Below, piece by piece: positions 12,041-23,811 of a stretch of DNA of 64,000 bases. The stretch is taken from assembly GCF_037126465.1 (NCBI RefSeq), contig NC_088202.1, forward strand, positions 83,990,160 through 84,054,159, in the 5' to 3' direction. Position numbers and translations under genes: made by a program. Source of the DNA: Ornithodoros turicata. Lineage: Eukaryota; Arthropoda; Arachnida; Ixodida; Argasidae. The notes under the pieces are model-generated. The model ran no database searches. It was not told the origin of the DNA and saw only the letters and a program-made list of their open reading frames with translations. Each line of letters starts with the position of its first letter. Position 1 is the first letter of the stretch.

Positions 12041-13300
12041 GCTGGGCAACAGAGGAAAGCAAACACAGAAAAACACTTGAACAGAGTGAAAAAGACACTC
12101 ACCATCATTTTTACGTACACCGCATTCCCTCATTGTAAATCCACTCGTCACAACATCCACCACAATCATCACACACCATTCACCAGTGACAAACCACCAT
12201 CCATACCCCATCATAGGCAAACGGAGCCCCACCGAAGCTCTCGCTCTTCCACTAACGGCCAACGCAATTGCTAGGAACAGAATTAACGCGTCACACCCGT
12301 CAGCGTCCAAGAGAGAAGTGAATCCTTGCGCCCCCTGCAGACCTTGCTCATTGGTCGTGACGTCAGCCTATTGTCTCAGGGCTAGACTGTTTATGTCACT
12401 AATGCTCAACTGGACAAGGTCCACCTGAAACAATAGAGTCGCGGTATGACATCATCAGGCACCTGCGTGGCTCAAGGACGCGTACGCTCTAGGACCAGGG
12501 GATCTCTTATTTATTGAATCTCTAGCCCAAGATTATTTCCTTTATTCTACTATAACGATTGCATAGGAAACTATTGCAAAAAAGACCATGCATGAAAGCT
12601 GATTGTAAGAAATTAAAGCGTTTCATTCCCAAGTCTTACTAAATGAGACTCGCAAAAGAACAAAATATCCTAACACCATCAATGGCTACATACAACGAGC
12701 TAATCGAGACATGTCTGTCCCATCCGAAAGCCAGGGAGATACTAAATAATGATGCTTTGTTCCTCGACTGGATAAAGCCATGCACCTGTCCCCCTTGCGG
12801 TTACTCTCTGAACTAAATGAATCGCAAAATTATTAATAATCATTCTAGACCTACTCCTATGCAGGGCAGCACTATCGTCATGACAAGAATGTTCCTTGTC
12901 AAAAAGAAAAACTACATGCAGAAGGAAAGCATGACAGAACAGGTCAGGGCATGTCAGCGCATGTTTGTCAGACAAAAAGGTAGATAAAGGCGGAGAGAAA
13001 CACGTGAACAAAGCAGAAAACCAACATCAAACTATTTCTAAACACACACATTCCTGTTTTCGAAGAACAGTGCTCATCGTAAATACCTCCAGGACAGTCC
13101 ACACTATTTTTCTATTGCTGCACTTTTTTTCCAGTAACGGTCAATGCATTGCTACAGACTGCGTGACGTCATCACATCCTGTCTCAAGAAGACAGTGGCA
13201 AACACAAATACTCCTATTATTTATTGAATCGCAAGGTTATTTCCTTTGTCCTACTCTTAATGAATTTTCATTCTTACATTAAAATTCAACAAAAAAGCAC
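12041..13300. repeat. Diverged further copy of the 322-bp repeat and its flank
   Basis: 12690-12910 repeats the same ordered blocks (CCATCCGAAAGCCAGG, ATCGCAAAATTATTAA, CAGGGCAGCACTATCG, AATGTTCCTTGTCAA) as 11735-11945. The downstream flanks also correspond: GGAAAGCATG..GGGCATGTCA, then CAGTAACGGTCAATGCATTG against CTAACGGCCAACGCAATTG, then TGACGTCA. So a ~960-bp higher-order segment appears twice (about 11725-12430 and 12690-13210). Confidence 0.55.
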
Positions 13301-14148
13301 ATGCAATTAGCGATTTTCACCCAAAGGCTCATCATGTCATTAGAATCACAACACCAGTAAAGTACCAGTGCTCTTTAAAATAATAAGTCAGACTACTCAA
13401 CTCATCACCATGCTTATGTAATACATGCCCCTTTCTATGCTCATACATTCGTTGTCTGAGGTTACACCTGCGAGCAAAAAGGCGCGAAAGCCTACGGGCA
13501 AAGTTCTATTCGCGCTCGACGGAGGGACTAGACAGAACGCCGTACAGGAACATGATTGCATTCCTACTATATTAAATGATTATTACCATTGCAGTTTAGA
13601 AAGGCTATCACAAAAAATCCGTACTACACTCAACTATAATTTAGAAGCCTTAAATTCTAGTTTCTTGGAACTATAATTGCCCTGTTGATTGATTTTTTAA
13701 CACTATTAATCAAGCGCTCCAATTTTTTTCTCTCTTCCCATTTCACCCCTGTCATGCAGTGAAGCAGTCTCACAACCAAAATAATTAATTTACACTGAGG
13801 TGACGTGCTAGAATTTCTGTCCCATGCAAGCATTTCTGCACAAATACTATAACAGCTGACTTCCTCAACACACCGTGCTGCTAATTACATGTAACAAACA
13901 AAAAACATACAAACCCACTTCTCGCGAATTCAGCTGTACCATGCGACTTTCTTCTGCGTAAAATCGGTGAAAAGGGGAAAGGGCAACAAAAAATTATGCG
14001 CACTTGTGCTTGAATTGCAATAACTTCAAAACCGAAGCATACGCTAATAAACTATGAAAAAGACACCCATTTTGCTATCAGATAATTCTGCATAATGCTA
14101 TATGCACAGCTGCATTGCCCTTGCGTAAAGATATATATAGAGATATAT

Positions 14149-14692
14149 ATGTTTGTAACTCAACGTCGCCATGCCAGTCCTGGGACAGCTGTTTCGGCCT
14201 TGTTGGGCCTCATAAACAGGACGCAGGCAGGCAACGTTTGAGTGGTGGTGGTGGTGGTGTTGGTTGGTAGTGACGTTTATTAAAAAAAAGAAATGTGGTC
14301 TGCCTGCTCAGGACGTTTGAGTGGATGGCGTCAGAAGGTCACGTAACACGTGATTCCTCCGTCAGGGTGAGAAACTCACTCACTGAAAGCCCAGAGCAAA
14401 GCCAGTGAAGTATAAAATGAAAAAAAAAAATAGCCAGAGCTCTTTGGCTGCACGTATAGCATATGTTTGAAACTCAAACGTCGCCATGCCAGTCCTGGAC
14501 AGCTGTTTCGGCCTTGTTGGGCCTCATCAACAGGACGCAGGCAGGCAACGTTTGAGTGGATGGCGTCAGAAGGTCAGGTAACACGTGATTCCTCCCGTCA
14601 GGGTGAGTTAACTCACTCACTGAAAGCCAGTGCAAAGCTAGTGATGTATTAAAATAAAAAAAAATAGCCGGAGCTCTTTGGCTGCACGTATT
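14149..14692. repeat. Tandem duplication (14149-14462 and 14463-14692)
   Basis: Both units begin near GTTTG.AACTCAA.CGTCGCC and run through ATGCCAGTCCTGG, CAGCTGTTTCGGCCTTGTTG, ACACGTGATTCCTCC, and AGCTCTTTGGCTGCACGTAT. Unit 1 is longer because of an inserted 67-bp retroposon tail (14246-14312). The whole block interrupts the left arm of the surrounding inverted repeat after TATCAGATAAT, which reappears at its right edge. Confidence 0.75.
14246..14312 (-). mobile_element. 67-bp retroposon tail with 12-bp target duplication
   Basis: ACGTTTGAGTGG flanks the insert on both sides (14234-14245 and 14313-14324), and the sister unit at 14463-14692 shows the empty site with a single copy. Read on the minus strand the insert has a pyrimidine run, TTTTAATAAACG, and a (CCA)n tail, the look of a LINE or SINE 3' end truncated almost to nothing. 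Confidence 0.75.
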
Positions 14693-15898
14693 TCTGCTAT
14701 CAGATAATTATTGCATAATGCTAGATACGCAATTGCACTGTCCCTGCGTGAAGAAAGTACAGAAAAAAGGACACATAATTTATCTTAAGCGAGAAGGAAA
14801 AGTCACTTCTTCTCGGACAAGCTTAGTACCATAAAGTCTGAATATTGCAAAGAAAACAAAGCATCAACAGGGCTACGAACGTGATAGACACATACTAACA
14901 AACAAACTCCTATCCATTTCTACTGATAGATTGGAGCTAAAGGCGTGAACCACACTACAAGAACAAAGCACACTGCTTCAGGAAAGCATATCAAATGCAC
15001 CGTAACAGGACCGCCGTCGGGCACTCATAAAATAGCCTGCCTAAAACAAGGACTTCACCTGGTTCACGAGGCAATTCCATTAAAAACGCTCTGCCTATCC
15101 TACAGATAGCAATGCAAACGCGACTACTCCTTTCTTTTTAAACCACTATTTCACGCAAAAGCACATAAATGTATCACTCGTGTCAACGGAAAGGCAAACA
15201 CCTGAGCCGATACTGACTCAAATAAAATCAAATAAAATAATCGTTCCAGCATCGCTGACTGCAAGCTTAGGGTACCCAACAGAGCAGTGCGCTCCCATCA
15301 ACACGCCTTGGGCTGACCTTACACACCCGGAGCCTTTTCTGAAAACATACTGCTGGCGCTTGAATAAAAGATTTCTCGCGAGGGCACTACACTGTCAGCT
15401 CTGCTTCGCGATGCTGGAATGATTATTATATTTGATTTTATTTTGATTCATTATCGGCTCACCTATTTAGTGAAGTCCTACGAGCACGTGTTAAGAGGTT
15501 TGGTTTAAAAAAATGATGAGAGCTACAATGTGTAGCGAATGATGTTCACATTTACCATTCCCACTCTATAGTATTCTTGCAAAATATATGGGTGCAAGGA
15601 AATAAAAGCAAAAAAGAAGTGAATTCGCTTTTGCACCATAAATCCAGCGCAAAAGCGCGGTACCATTTTCTCTTGGACTGTATAGCGAACATACATTCCT
15701 TTCTTTTTTTGGTTTCGCGCCGGCCGAGTGGCGATATCCTATTACATCCCGAACGTAGACCTATTGTTTTGCATTCGCATACATGTCTGTATACCGTCGT
15801 TTGACGATGGTAGGATAATTATTGACCTGAGAAATAATATGGATTTATGTGGTTGTGAAAATAGACTTTGTGTTTGTGAGTGGAAAATTGTGAGTGTG

Positions 15899-15914
15899 CT
15901 CGCGCGCGCGCGCA
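15899..15914. repeat. Short alternating GC run
   Basis: Alternating CG dinucleotides in the spacer of the large inverted repeat; a possible Z-DNA-prone site and nothing more. Confidence 0.5.
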
Positions 15915-16871
15915 CTTTTCTGAACCAGGGACCCCACTTGACAGATAAGTGCTATGTGTTTGCCTTTTCGGTGACCACGATGATACATTTATGTACTTTT
16001 TTCGTGAAATAGTTGGTTTAAAAATAAGGGCAATCGCGTTTGCATTGCTATCTGTACGATAGGCCGAGCGTTTTTAATAGAATTGCCTCGCGAACCTGGC
16101 GAAGTCTTTGTTTTGGGCAGGGCTATTTTATGAGTGCCCGACGCCGGTCCTGTTGCGGTGCGTTTGGTAGTTCTTTCCTGAAGCAGTGCGCTTTGTTCTT
16201 GTAGTGTGGTTCACGCCTTTAGCTCCAATTCTATCAGTAGAAATGAATAGGAGTGTTGTTTGTTTGTTAGTATGTGTCTGTCACGTTCGTAGCCCTGTTG
16301 AAGCTTTGTTTACTTTGCAAAAATTCGGACTTTATGGTATTAAGCTGTCCGAGAAGAAAATGACTTTTCCTGCTCGCTACAGATAAATTATGTGTCCTTT
16401 TTCTGTGCTTTCTTCACGCAGGGACAATGGAATTGTGTATCTAGCATTATGCAATAATTATCTGATAGCAGAAATGGGTGTCTTTGTCACAGTTTATTAA
16501 CGTGTGCATCGTTATTTTATTTTATTTTTCTCTGATAGCTATGCGAGCAAAAGTGCGTGTAACTTTTTCACTGACGTTTTCTTATTTTCTCTACTTTTAC
16601 CGCAGAAGAAAGCCTCCTGGTAAAAGCTGAATAGTGTTCTATCAGTGCAAGTGGAGTTGTTTGTTTGGTTTTGGTGGGTGCACGATATGTTGATGAAAGT
16701 AAGCAGTGCTTAATTTTGCACTTATGGGTTTTTGAGCAGAAATGCTGGTATCTGAGCACGGAGTAGAAATTCCTATATTACTCTGTCCCTAAGGAAAATT
16801 TGTACGTCGTTTTCCGAGCAGGAATAGCAAATCGCGTTAGTTTTCGCGGAAATAGAAAAATAAAGTTGTGT

Positions 16872-16971
16872 NNNNNNNNNNNNNNNNNNNNNNNNNNNNN
16901 NNNNNNNNNNNNNNNNNNNNNNNNNNNNNNNNNNNNNNNNNNNNNNNNNNNNNNNNNNNNNNNNNNNNNNN
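16872..16971. other. Assembly gap (100 N)
   Basis: Exactly 100 N. Such a fixed length normally stands for a join of unknown size, so order and distance across it are not certain. Confidence 0.95.
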
Positions 16972-17194
16972 AATCGATCTGTGGTCGATGCGACTGTCCC
17001 TTTAAGGGACCCCCTCACGGCAGCCAGAGGCGGTCTTTATCGTTCCAGGTGTCGTCTCATAAATGCGTGTAGCAGACGCGTCGTCATAATGCTGTCACCA
17101 GGTTTTCATGCTAGCGCAATGCCTGCCGTCGACGGTATCTCCTTCCCTTTGGAAGAAGTTTGTACACGACTGAGTTCGGCGTACACAACAACAT

Positions 17195-18305
17195 ATATAT
17201 TGTGATGATGAAGTGGGGAGGTTTTCCACTCTAGGAGTGGAACGCTACCCCATAGCTAGGGGTCTAATATGAGTGGTGACAATGATGAGTGATGACGATG
17301 AGAGATGACGGGAATGATCGAAGTGGCGATGACGATGCTGGACGTGATCGTGATGGTGGGAATGTCCGAGGGCGCTGCTGGGGTCATAATGAGTCCTTTA
17401 GGCCTGTCGCCTCAAAGAAGTCAACCACGTGACGTAAGGCCCAAGGGCCGAGGATGGTCGACAAGTTGAAGGGGCGGTAGCCAAGGGTGGCAAGTTGTGA
17501 CTGCAGTGTACGCCTCTCGTTGACATAGGTCCGGCAGCGGAGGAGTATGTGCTCAACGTTGGCAAGTACGCCACAGTCGTTGCACATAGGGCTAGCCTCA
17601 CAGCCTAGCTGGTATCGATAGGACAGAGTGAAGGCCACATTCAGACGTAGCCTGTGGATGAGTGACTTCAGAGGACGAGGAAGCTTTGCAGGCAGCCGGT
17701 ATGACAGCGTTGGGTCTACATTTCCCAAAGAGGACATAGTTGGAAGGTCGTGTTGCCACTGTAGGGTAGACCAGGAATCGGACAAATGCCTGAGGAGGGA
17801 TCTTCTGTCTTCTCTCGAGAGTATAATGGGCATAGAAGGTCGTTGTTGGTGTGCAGCGGCAGCGGCAGCGTCGGCCTCGTGGTTCCCAGTTATTCCGCGA
17901 TGCCCTGGAACCCACTGAAAGGCAACGTAGTGGGAGCGATCTTGTAGGGACTTCAGGGCGCACAGGATGTCTATCACCACTGAGGCAAGGGAACCGCGGA
18001 TGCCCATGTTTTTAATGCACAGGAGAGCTGCTTTGGAGTCTGTGTAAATTACCCAGTGCCGCGGTTGATGAGGTACGGTGAAATAGACGACACCCACGTG
18101 TAACAGACTCTGATGGAATGGCAAAGGCTGAAGATGAAGTGTCCCTGGTCGACGATCCATCCGTGTATACAGCGGTACTGTTGCGGTATTGGGCCTCGAT
18201 GAAGTCAAGGGTAAGTTGCCTAAGAATAAAATCATGATAGTGCTTTTTGTTGTTCTTGAGGCCGGGGATGGAGACAGTGACAGGCGGCGATGGCAACGTC
18301 CATGA
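17195..18305 (-). pseudogene. 5'-truncated I-like LINE copy: RNase H and C-terminal region
   Basis: Minus-strand coding for the end of an I-clade-type non-LTR polyprotein: an RNase H domain with YTDSKAALLCI and FQWVPGH..ITGNHEADAA, then a zinc-knuckle-like CEASPMCNDCG..EHILLRC, ending DFFEATGLKDSL. It is nearly identical to the copy at 62397-64000. Relative to that copy it has a 56-bp deletion (out of frame) that removes the catalytic Glu block (SAELYAI), and a 24-bp deletion near the C-terminus. So the RNase H is dead. The 3' untranslated part ends with ATATATATGTTGTTG, a TTG-type tail. Confidence 0.85.
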
Positions 18306-18880
18306 CACCCACATTTGGTTTCGTGCCGTGTATGGAGCAGGGCAACAGTGACATTGGAGGACCCACAGCCAAGCCGCAAAGCTGCTAGGAAGCACTAAGC
18401 AAGTTTGTTGGCGAAGCCAAAGCCAGCGACAATCCGACTGAGTTGTTTATCGAGCGGTGCCTGCGTATGCGCACGTTGAGAAACGCACTTGCAGGAACGT
18501 GTTTTCGAAGCTCCGTTTTGTTGTCATGAATGACTCTACATGCTCATGGCGATTTCGAGTGATGCAATTGGGGCACTTTTTTCTGCGCCGAACCCAAGCG
18601 GTAAATTCGGGTGGTGCGGTCAGAGCAAGAGCCGCGTGTTCGGATGATGCACTACGCAGCAGTTCGCTCGCCCCAAGGGCACTTTTTTGGCTCTTGCTGC
18701 GAGAGGCCGAGCTAAAACCGCCTTCAACGGCGAGCATGCGCATATATGCACCTCGCGAGTGTCTTCTGCTACGTATTGCTCCTGCGGCTGTCTGCCAGTC
18801 ATATGGCCTGTCATCTGTTTCTTTGTTGCGTTCACCATTGACGGCATGGATCTTTACGAAAGTAGTAGCGATGAAAGTCA
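18306..18880. other. Unassigned interval
   Basis: Overlapping open frames occur on both strands, but none shows a domain or codon pattern I can defend. Confidence 0.4.
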
Positions 18881-19199
18881 ATTGACACCGATAATGCGAA
18901 TGACAAAGAGGAAGATGCGACCTGCTTCTCGCAAGCTATGCTTGTGATCAGGCGAAAGTGCGCTACGTCTCCAACGACACTGCCGGAAGTTCACGAACAC
19001 GACGAACGCACAATGCGTAGCGAGCGCAGCGACCCTCGTAGAAGAGCAGTAGAGCGTCCGACAAATTCAGGTGATGACTGCCCCAGAGCGACTCCCGTGT
19101 AGAGCGTGCACTGGACCTGGGCGCTCTCACTCGTATTACCAGGTGCATCACCCGAAATCGCCATCAGAAGAACCTCCTGACGCAGCTCTGTCGTTGCCC

Positions 19200-19610
19200 T
19201 GGCCCTACTACGCCCGTTTCTTCTTCTTCTTTTTTTTTTACATATCAGCTTCAAGATCGATGAGAAGGAAGGACATCGAGGTGAAGTGTAAGTTGCGTCT
19301 GCCAAAGACGAACTCTTGAGAACATCCACGAAAGAAGCCAAGTCAGCTTCTCCATGGTAGCAAGACTTTGCAAGCTATGTTTCAATGCCTACGACTTCCT
19401 GTTTCGACTACCTGAACGACTTGCCACTTGTAAAACCAGTGTTCGTAAAATACAACACGTCACTGCCCAGTAGTGCATCTGGCGAACAGTTGTTTAGCAT
19501 TGGTAGCTTCATAATGAGGAAGAGGAGGGGAAGTTTGTCAGATGACAACTTTGAAAGTGTTTTACTCTTGAGAACTAATGGGCACTATCAGCTCGGCTGA
19601 CAACTTGTAA
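19200..19610 (+). pseudogene. hAT transposase remnant (C-terminal dimerisation region)
   Basis: 19385-19600 encodes the characteristic hAT C-terminal pattern: NTSLPSSASGEQLFS, then a Lys/Arg-rich stretch and LSDDNFESVLLLRTN. The usual upstream catalytic DDE region is missing. Just before it (19255-19330) is a short stretch like RRKDIEVKCKLRLPKT, which may be a piece of an N-terminal BED zinc finger. If so the copy is an internally deleted derivative. Downstream (19740-19890) is rich in GTAAC motifs, like the subterminal part of the hAT MITE at 34938. No termini were identified. Confidence 0.7.
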
Positions 19611-20555
19611 GCGTCTCAACTCTTCAGGAAAAAGTACTTGTTAGTCCCTATTTCTTGTGATATACACATATTTAATTTGTAATAACATTTGTTCAAATAA
19701 ATATTGTGTTCTTAATTGTCTGTGAGCAAAAGCTTTATGCACAGCTACTTGTAAACATCGGTAACCTAAAGTAATTGAAGAGTAACTCAAATAGATTTCA
19801 TGAGCAACTGTAACCATAACTCACTTACAATTGAATGTCGGTAACTTTTCCTGTAACTTAATTACATTTTGTGAGTAACTTATACAGCTCGGGTGCCAAG
19901 TTTGCTAGACTTTACTTGGCTTCCTTTCGTCATCATTGAGCTCACAAGTGTACTCTGCTTAGTTAACGTAGATTGTTTTGGGTTGCTGGGACGAGGTTGT
20001 TGCACGGACAAGTACATGCTGCTCCACATCTTTGATGTTTTGCGGTGATCTGGAAATACGACTCGGGTGCACTACACTCGTTGCTTATTAGGGTTCGAGC
20101 CAGTCATGTTTACCATAGATGAGGGGCTCCCCTCGGAGGAGGACGGGAGAATAGCATGAGGAAATGGTCTCTTCGCATGTGGACTGACACTGTCTTCTGA
20201 CGAGCAGCTCAAGTAACAAATACCGCTTAGCGCGTCTAAAGCATACTAGATGGCACGTCAGATGAAGGCACGAAGCAAGCTGGAGCTCGGTTCGTAGCTA
20301 GCCTCATTTCCTGTACCAATCGATACCTGGCTGCTTGTCTGGATGGAACGCGTGGCGCTACCTGCTAAGCATCAACTCAACCATGATTGTGATATCTCCA
20401 AATGATGCGCTTATCATTGGCTTGCTCGAGGTTGTTTTCTCTGCCGTTGTAGAGATTTCATGTCGACGACCGTTGGTGCTGTCCCGTTGAATGTGTATTT
20501 CGTTGCTTTTCTCATTGTTACTTTGCACTTTTACGCTTCGGCACGTTTGCGGGAG
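19611..20555. other. Unassigned; GTAAC-rich around 19740-19890
   Basis: Apart from scattered GTAACT/AGTTAC motifs likely belonging to the hAT remnant, nothing is recognised. Confidence 0.35.
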
Positions 20556-20559
20556 GAGG

Positions 20560-20645
20560 GGGGGAGGGCATGTGTTTATTAGAACAACGAAAAAAGGGAG
20601 GAAAGGTCAGCCAAATGGCACAGTCGGCTTGCTATTCCACAAAAG
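20560..20645 (-). mobile_element. I-like LINE 3' end with C-rich tail
   Basis: On the minus strand: GGAATAGCAAGCCGACTG, TGACCTTTCCTCCC, a T run, then TAATAAACACATGCCCTCC. The same ordered blocks end the copies at 20790-21245, 24283-24725 and 59598-61336, defining one LINE group with a C-rich 3' terminus. Confidence 0.65.
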
Positions 20646-20789
20646 AAAGATAAGAACAAAAGAAAAATAAATGAAAGTAAAATAAAAACGAAATAAAGAA
20701 TTGGGAAACAAAGGATAAACTAACAAAAGGTGAAAGCAAGATGAGATAGATTAAAGACAAATATGAACTTTAAAATGATTAGGGTAATG

Positions 20790-21245
20790 CGTATGAGGGT
20801 GCGAGGTGGGGGTGCGGGGACATGTTTATTGAAAAAAGACAGGGAAAGGAAAGGTTAGTCAGGCGTAGGCCGACTTGCTATTCCTTTAGAAAAAAAGAAG
20901 GAACACACACACATACACACACAACAGGGGCTTTAGAGGCTGGTCGAGAGGCCGGTGACACGAAGAAAGCTGAAGAGGGTAGTCCTAACCGACCCCTGGT
21001 AGGGCAGGACCGGGCCAATCAGGGTGGCCAAAGAGACGTTAGGGTAGCTAAGTCGTCGCAAGTGGCGTTGGAGGATGAGTCTTTGAGGGAGATACCTGTT
21101 GTAGGATAATAGGTAATGCTCAATGTCTCATTCCACGCAACAAATTGTGCAATTGTAGGAGTTCGTCTGGCGCATACAGGAGTATGGATGTGCGTGCAGT
21201 ATTCATTCGAAAACGATGGGGGAGTGACTCTTCAGCTCTATTGCA
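20790..21245 (-). pseudogene. 5'-truncated I-like LINE, C-rich tail group
   Basis: The minus strand encodes the last part of the polyprotein: a CTICCVE..IEHYLLSY zinc-knuckle-like stretch with a stop inside, then LATLIGPVLPY and FLRVTGLSTSL just before a stop near 20933. The 3' untranslated part holds a (CA)n microsatellite (20901-20925) and the GGAATAGCAAG..TAACCTTTCC..AATAAACATGTCCCC ending. Confidence 0.75.
20901..20925. repeat. (CA)n microsatellite
   Basis: An ACACACACACATACACACAC run inside the 3' untranslated part of the adjacent LINE fragment. Confidence 0.8.
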
Positions 21246-21249
21246 CGGC

Positions 21250-23118
21250 CGGCAATAATAAAGTCCTGCAGGGGTTCAATGAGACGTATACCAAATGATC
21301 ATATGAGGTAGAGGATGGGGCACTGAAGAATGAGATGGCACGAATTGAGTTCACAGACCTGTGTCGCTGAGGAACGTCAAGACTTCTTTTGTCAGAGACC
21401 GCTGTGTGGGATGTCGTACTGGTCCGAGCAGAGTGACCAGAGAAAAGTCTGTGCACCGCAGCACGGGTAGGCGTCGACTGAGCGCGGCTCGAGGGGTGTC
21501 TAATTTGCGGCAGTCGAGGAGAAGATGTGGAATTTCAGCTTCAACACCGCAAGTGGGCCATTTGGGCGAGTGCAGAAGACTCATTTTATAGAGAACCAGA
21601 GGTGACCTGGCGACACTAAGTCGTAGTCGGTGTAGAATGGACGTTTCTGGACGCGAACAGTGGTGTGTTGGAACCCATCAGCGGGTCGGTGGACTGGAGA
21701 TGATCGTTTAATCAGACAGCGTCCTCTTGAGAGTGCCACGTGCCGTTGTGAAGGATTCGGCGTATCTGTAATCGGCATGCTGAGGCTGAAAATGGTAGTT
21801 GACGGTTATGGACGGGGACGGTCCCCATGGGCCCGACGTGCTAAGGCGCCTGCGCGGGTGTTTCAGTACAGGCCGGCGTGACTGGATACCCATTGGAAAC
21901 ACAGGCTATAACCCGATGATAGAAGTCGGTTCTTTGTTGCGAGTATCATGATGTTTAGGCCGCCGTTCGTTCTGAAACAATAATTTGTCAGAGCCTCTAG
22001 CGCCGCCTTACTGTCCGTGAACAGAGTCCACGCGCCAGGCGCTGATACCGCGATGTGGTTCAACGCGGCCAGTATGGCGAAGAGCTCGCTCGGTAGATAA
22101 CGTTTCGTACGGAAGTTTCTGCGCCACTTCGAGGTTTTCATGTGGGATGTAAAAGGCTGCTGTTGAATCGCCTTGAGACACTGATCCGTCGGTGTACAGA
22201 GGGAGTTGCTGAGAGTAAGCTGAGCTGAGGTGCTCCAGTGTAAGTTGATGAGCAACCACGGGAGGCACAGAGTTTTTCTTCTGAAGACCAGGGATGTGGT
22301 CACCTACAGGAGGTCTGCGAAGGTCCACACTAGGGGGGCATATGAACGCACTGATGGTGTGTTGGAGAGGCACAGTTTCAGGTGGTCAACAGCGCTGCCA
22401 AAGCTAGAGTCCGGACAGTCAATATTGATTAGCCGAAGATAATGGTAGGGGTGCTGTGTTAGGTATAACGCGCATAAATCGAGAGTGCTTTCACGTCCCG
22501 TAGGACGCCTGCTTGCGTTTCGCATGTCTCTGCCAGGACAGAGTAGATTTCTGTCGTTCTTGGAAATCCCAAATAGACGCAGAGGGTTCTGGCCTGAATA
22601 TTGAGAAGCTTACGCTCTCCGGATACGCTGAGGCCTTGTAAAATAGGCAGGCTGTGCCGCAATGTGCCCAGAATCAACGCACTGTGCACGTGACGGAGAT
22701 CAGCGCATGAAGGGCCCCACGAGGATCCCGCAATGTAACGTAGAGCATTTAGAAAACCGCTTGTCTTCGTGGCTAGTGCTTTTACATGCCGGAACCATGT
22801 CATGCCTCTGTCTGGTGCCACGCAGAGGTACTTGAAATGAGGCACAAGGTCCAGCGGTGCCCCACTTACGAACAATGGATACTTTTGGAATGAGTGTCGG
22901 GTGAATGCGATGGTGACAATCTTAACAAGGGAGACCGATAAGACTCCGTCGGCAAGGTATTCAAGAATATAATCCAAGGCGCATTGTAACCGGCGTTGGA
23001 CAGTGTCTCGACGGGTGGCAGAGGTCCATATGCAGATGTCGTCTGCGGAAAGAGTGATGCGTGTGTGATCACGAAGTTCCATGTCGAACACCACAGACAG
23101 CGCTCGGGTCTGCAACAA
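21250..23118 (-). pseudogene. I-like LINE fragment: RT end, RNase H, C-terminus
   Basis: Minus-strand remnants in order. First an RT palm piece with LSADDICIW, where the usual Tyr of YADD is Leu (about 23118-22459). Then the conserved NIQARTLCVYLGFPRTTE region. Then RNase H with PSELFAILAALNHI and LFTDSKAALEAL, ending at FQWVSSHAG (22303-21863). Last a C-terminal CGVEAEIPHLLLDC and TLLGPVRHP..LTFLSDTGL. Several frameshifts separate these pieces. It ends in a TTATTATTGC-type tail near 21250. At the 5' side it runs into a CCAATATTGG-like remnant. Confidence 0.85.
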
Positions 23119-23129
23119 ACACCCTGCAG

Positions 23130-23265
23130 CATACCAATATTGGACTATTGTGGGTTGCCAGGTTTGCCCTCAGGCTGCCCACATGAAAAGTGTAACTGGA
23201 CTCCCCATTGGATTAATATGGACTGCCTATATTGGCAACGTTTCCGTGATAATGCCAATGATTCG
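23130..23265. repeat. Remnant of a CCAATATTGG-type MITE
   Basis: The stretch contains ACCAATATTGGACTATTG, GGTTGCCAGG, CTCCCCATTGG and GCCTATATTGGCAACG, resembling the palindromic units at 34004-36078. Its borders cannot be fixed. Confidence 0.4.
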
Positions 23266-23811
23266 TCCATGTAATAATAATGCATTAATCCGGAATAATA
23301 ACCACCATTAAAGATGATATAGCTTTATTCGTCTCCCTTTTCTCGTGCAGATCTTGCAACTGATCCTCGTTGCATCGCGTTAAACAAATACTGCCAAACC
23401 CTAAAAATGAAGAAGAGGTGTAGTGCCCGTCTTGCTCAAGGAATCACGTAGTCCCACAGAACTACCCATGCGAAACATTCAGAAAAATCTTGCCATGGAG
23501 CAGCACTGCAAGCAGCACTTCCCGGCGGCCTTGAATTGAAGACACCGCCCACCCAGGGAGCAGACCGCGTTATCAAAGGGCCCTTCTGCAATAATTGAAG
23601 GACAGGTTTCCCTTTGCATCCCTCAACCGCGTACGCAGAGTTGAACGGAGACCTCAGCGGGGGACTAAACACGCGTATATGCGGTATTTAGTGAAAGAGC
23701 CGCTGCCTGAACGAACTTTGCACGTTTACGCTTTCGACTGTTGCATTTTCGAATTTTAGGTGATTCGTTTTATTTTGTAGGTGCGGCCCAAACACGCGTA
23801 TATGCGTTATA

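Larger units (their letters stand above)
13810..16780. repeat. Large imperfect inverted repeat (arms 13810-15205 and 15955-16780)
   Basis: Reading 16780 to 15955 in reverse complement follows 13810 to 15205 block by block. Shared blocks include CAGAAATGCT, CGCAGAAGAAAG, GTTTATTA, GACACCCATTT, TATCAGATAATTATTGCATA, GTGAACCACACTACAAGAAC, CACTCATAAAATAGCC, GCAATGCAAACGCGA and ATACATTTATGT. The spacer 15206-15954 contains an AAATAAAATCAAAT run and other sequence. The left arm is longer because it holds the duplicated segment at 14149-14692. No open frame is conserved between arms. The right arm abuts the scaffold gap. Confidence 0.7.

Noticed and set aside
18447..18885. Overlapping ~140-codon frames on both strands
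   Set aside because: Antisense overlap of equal length with no domain on either strand indicates a composition effect.
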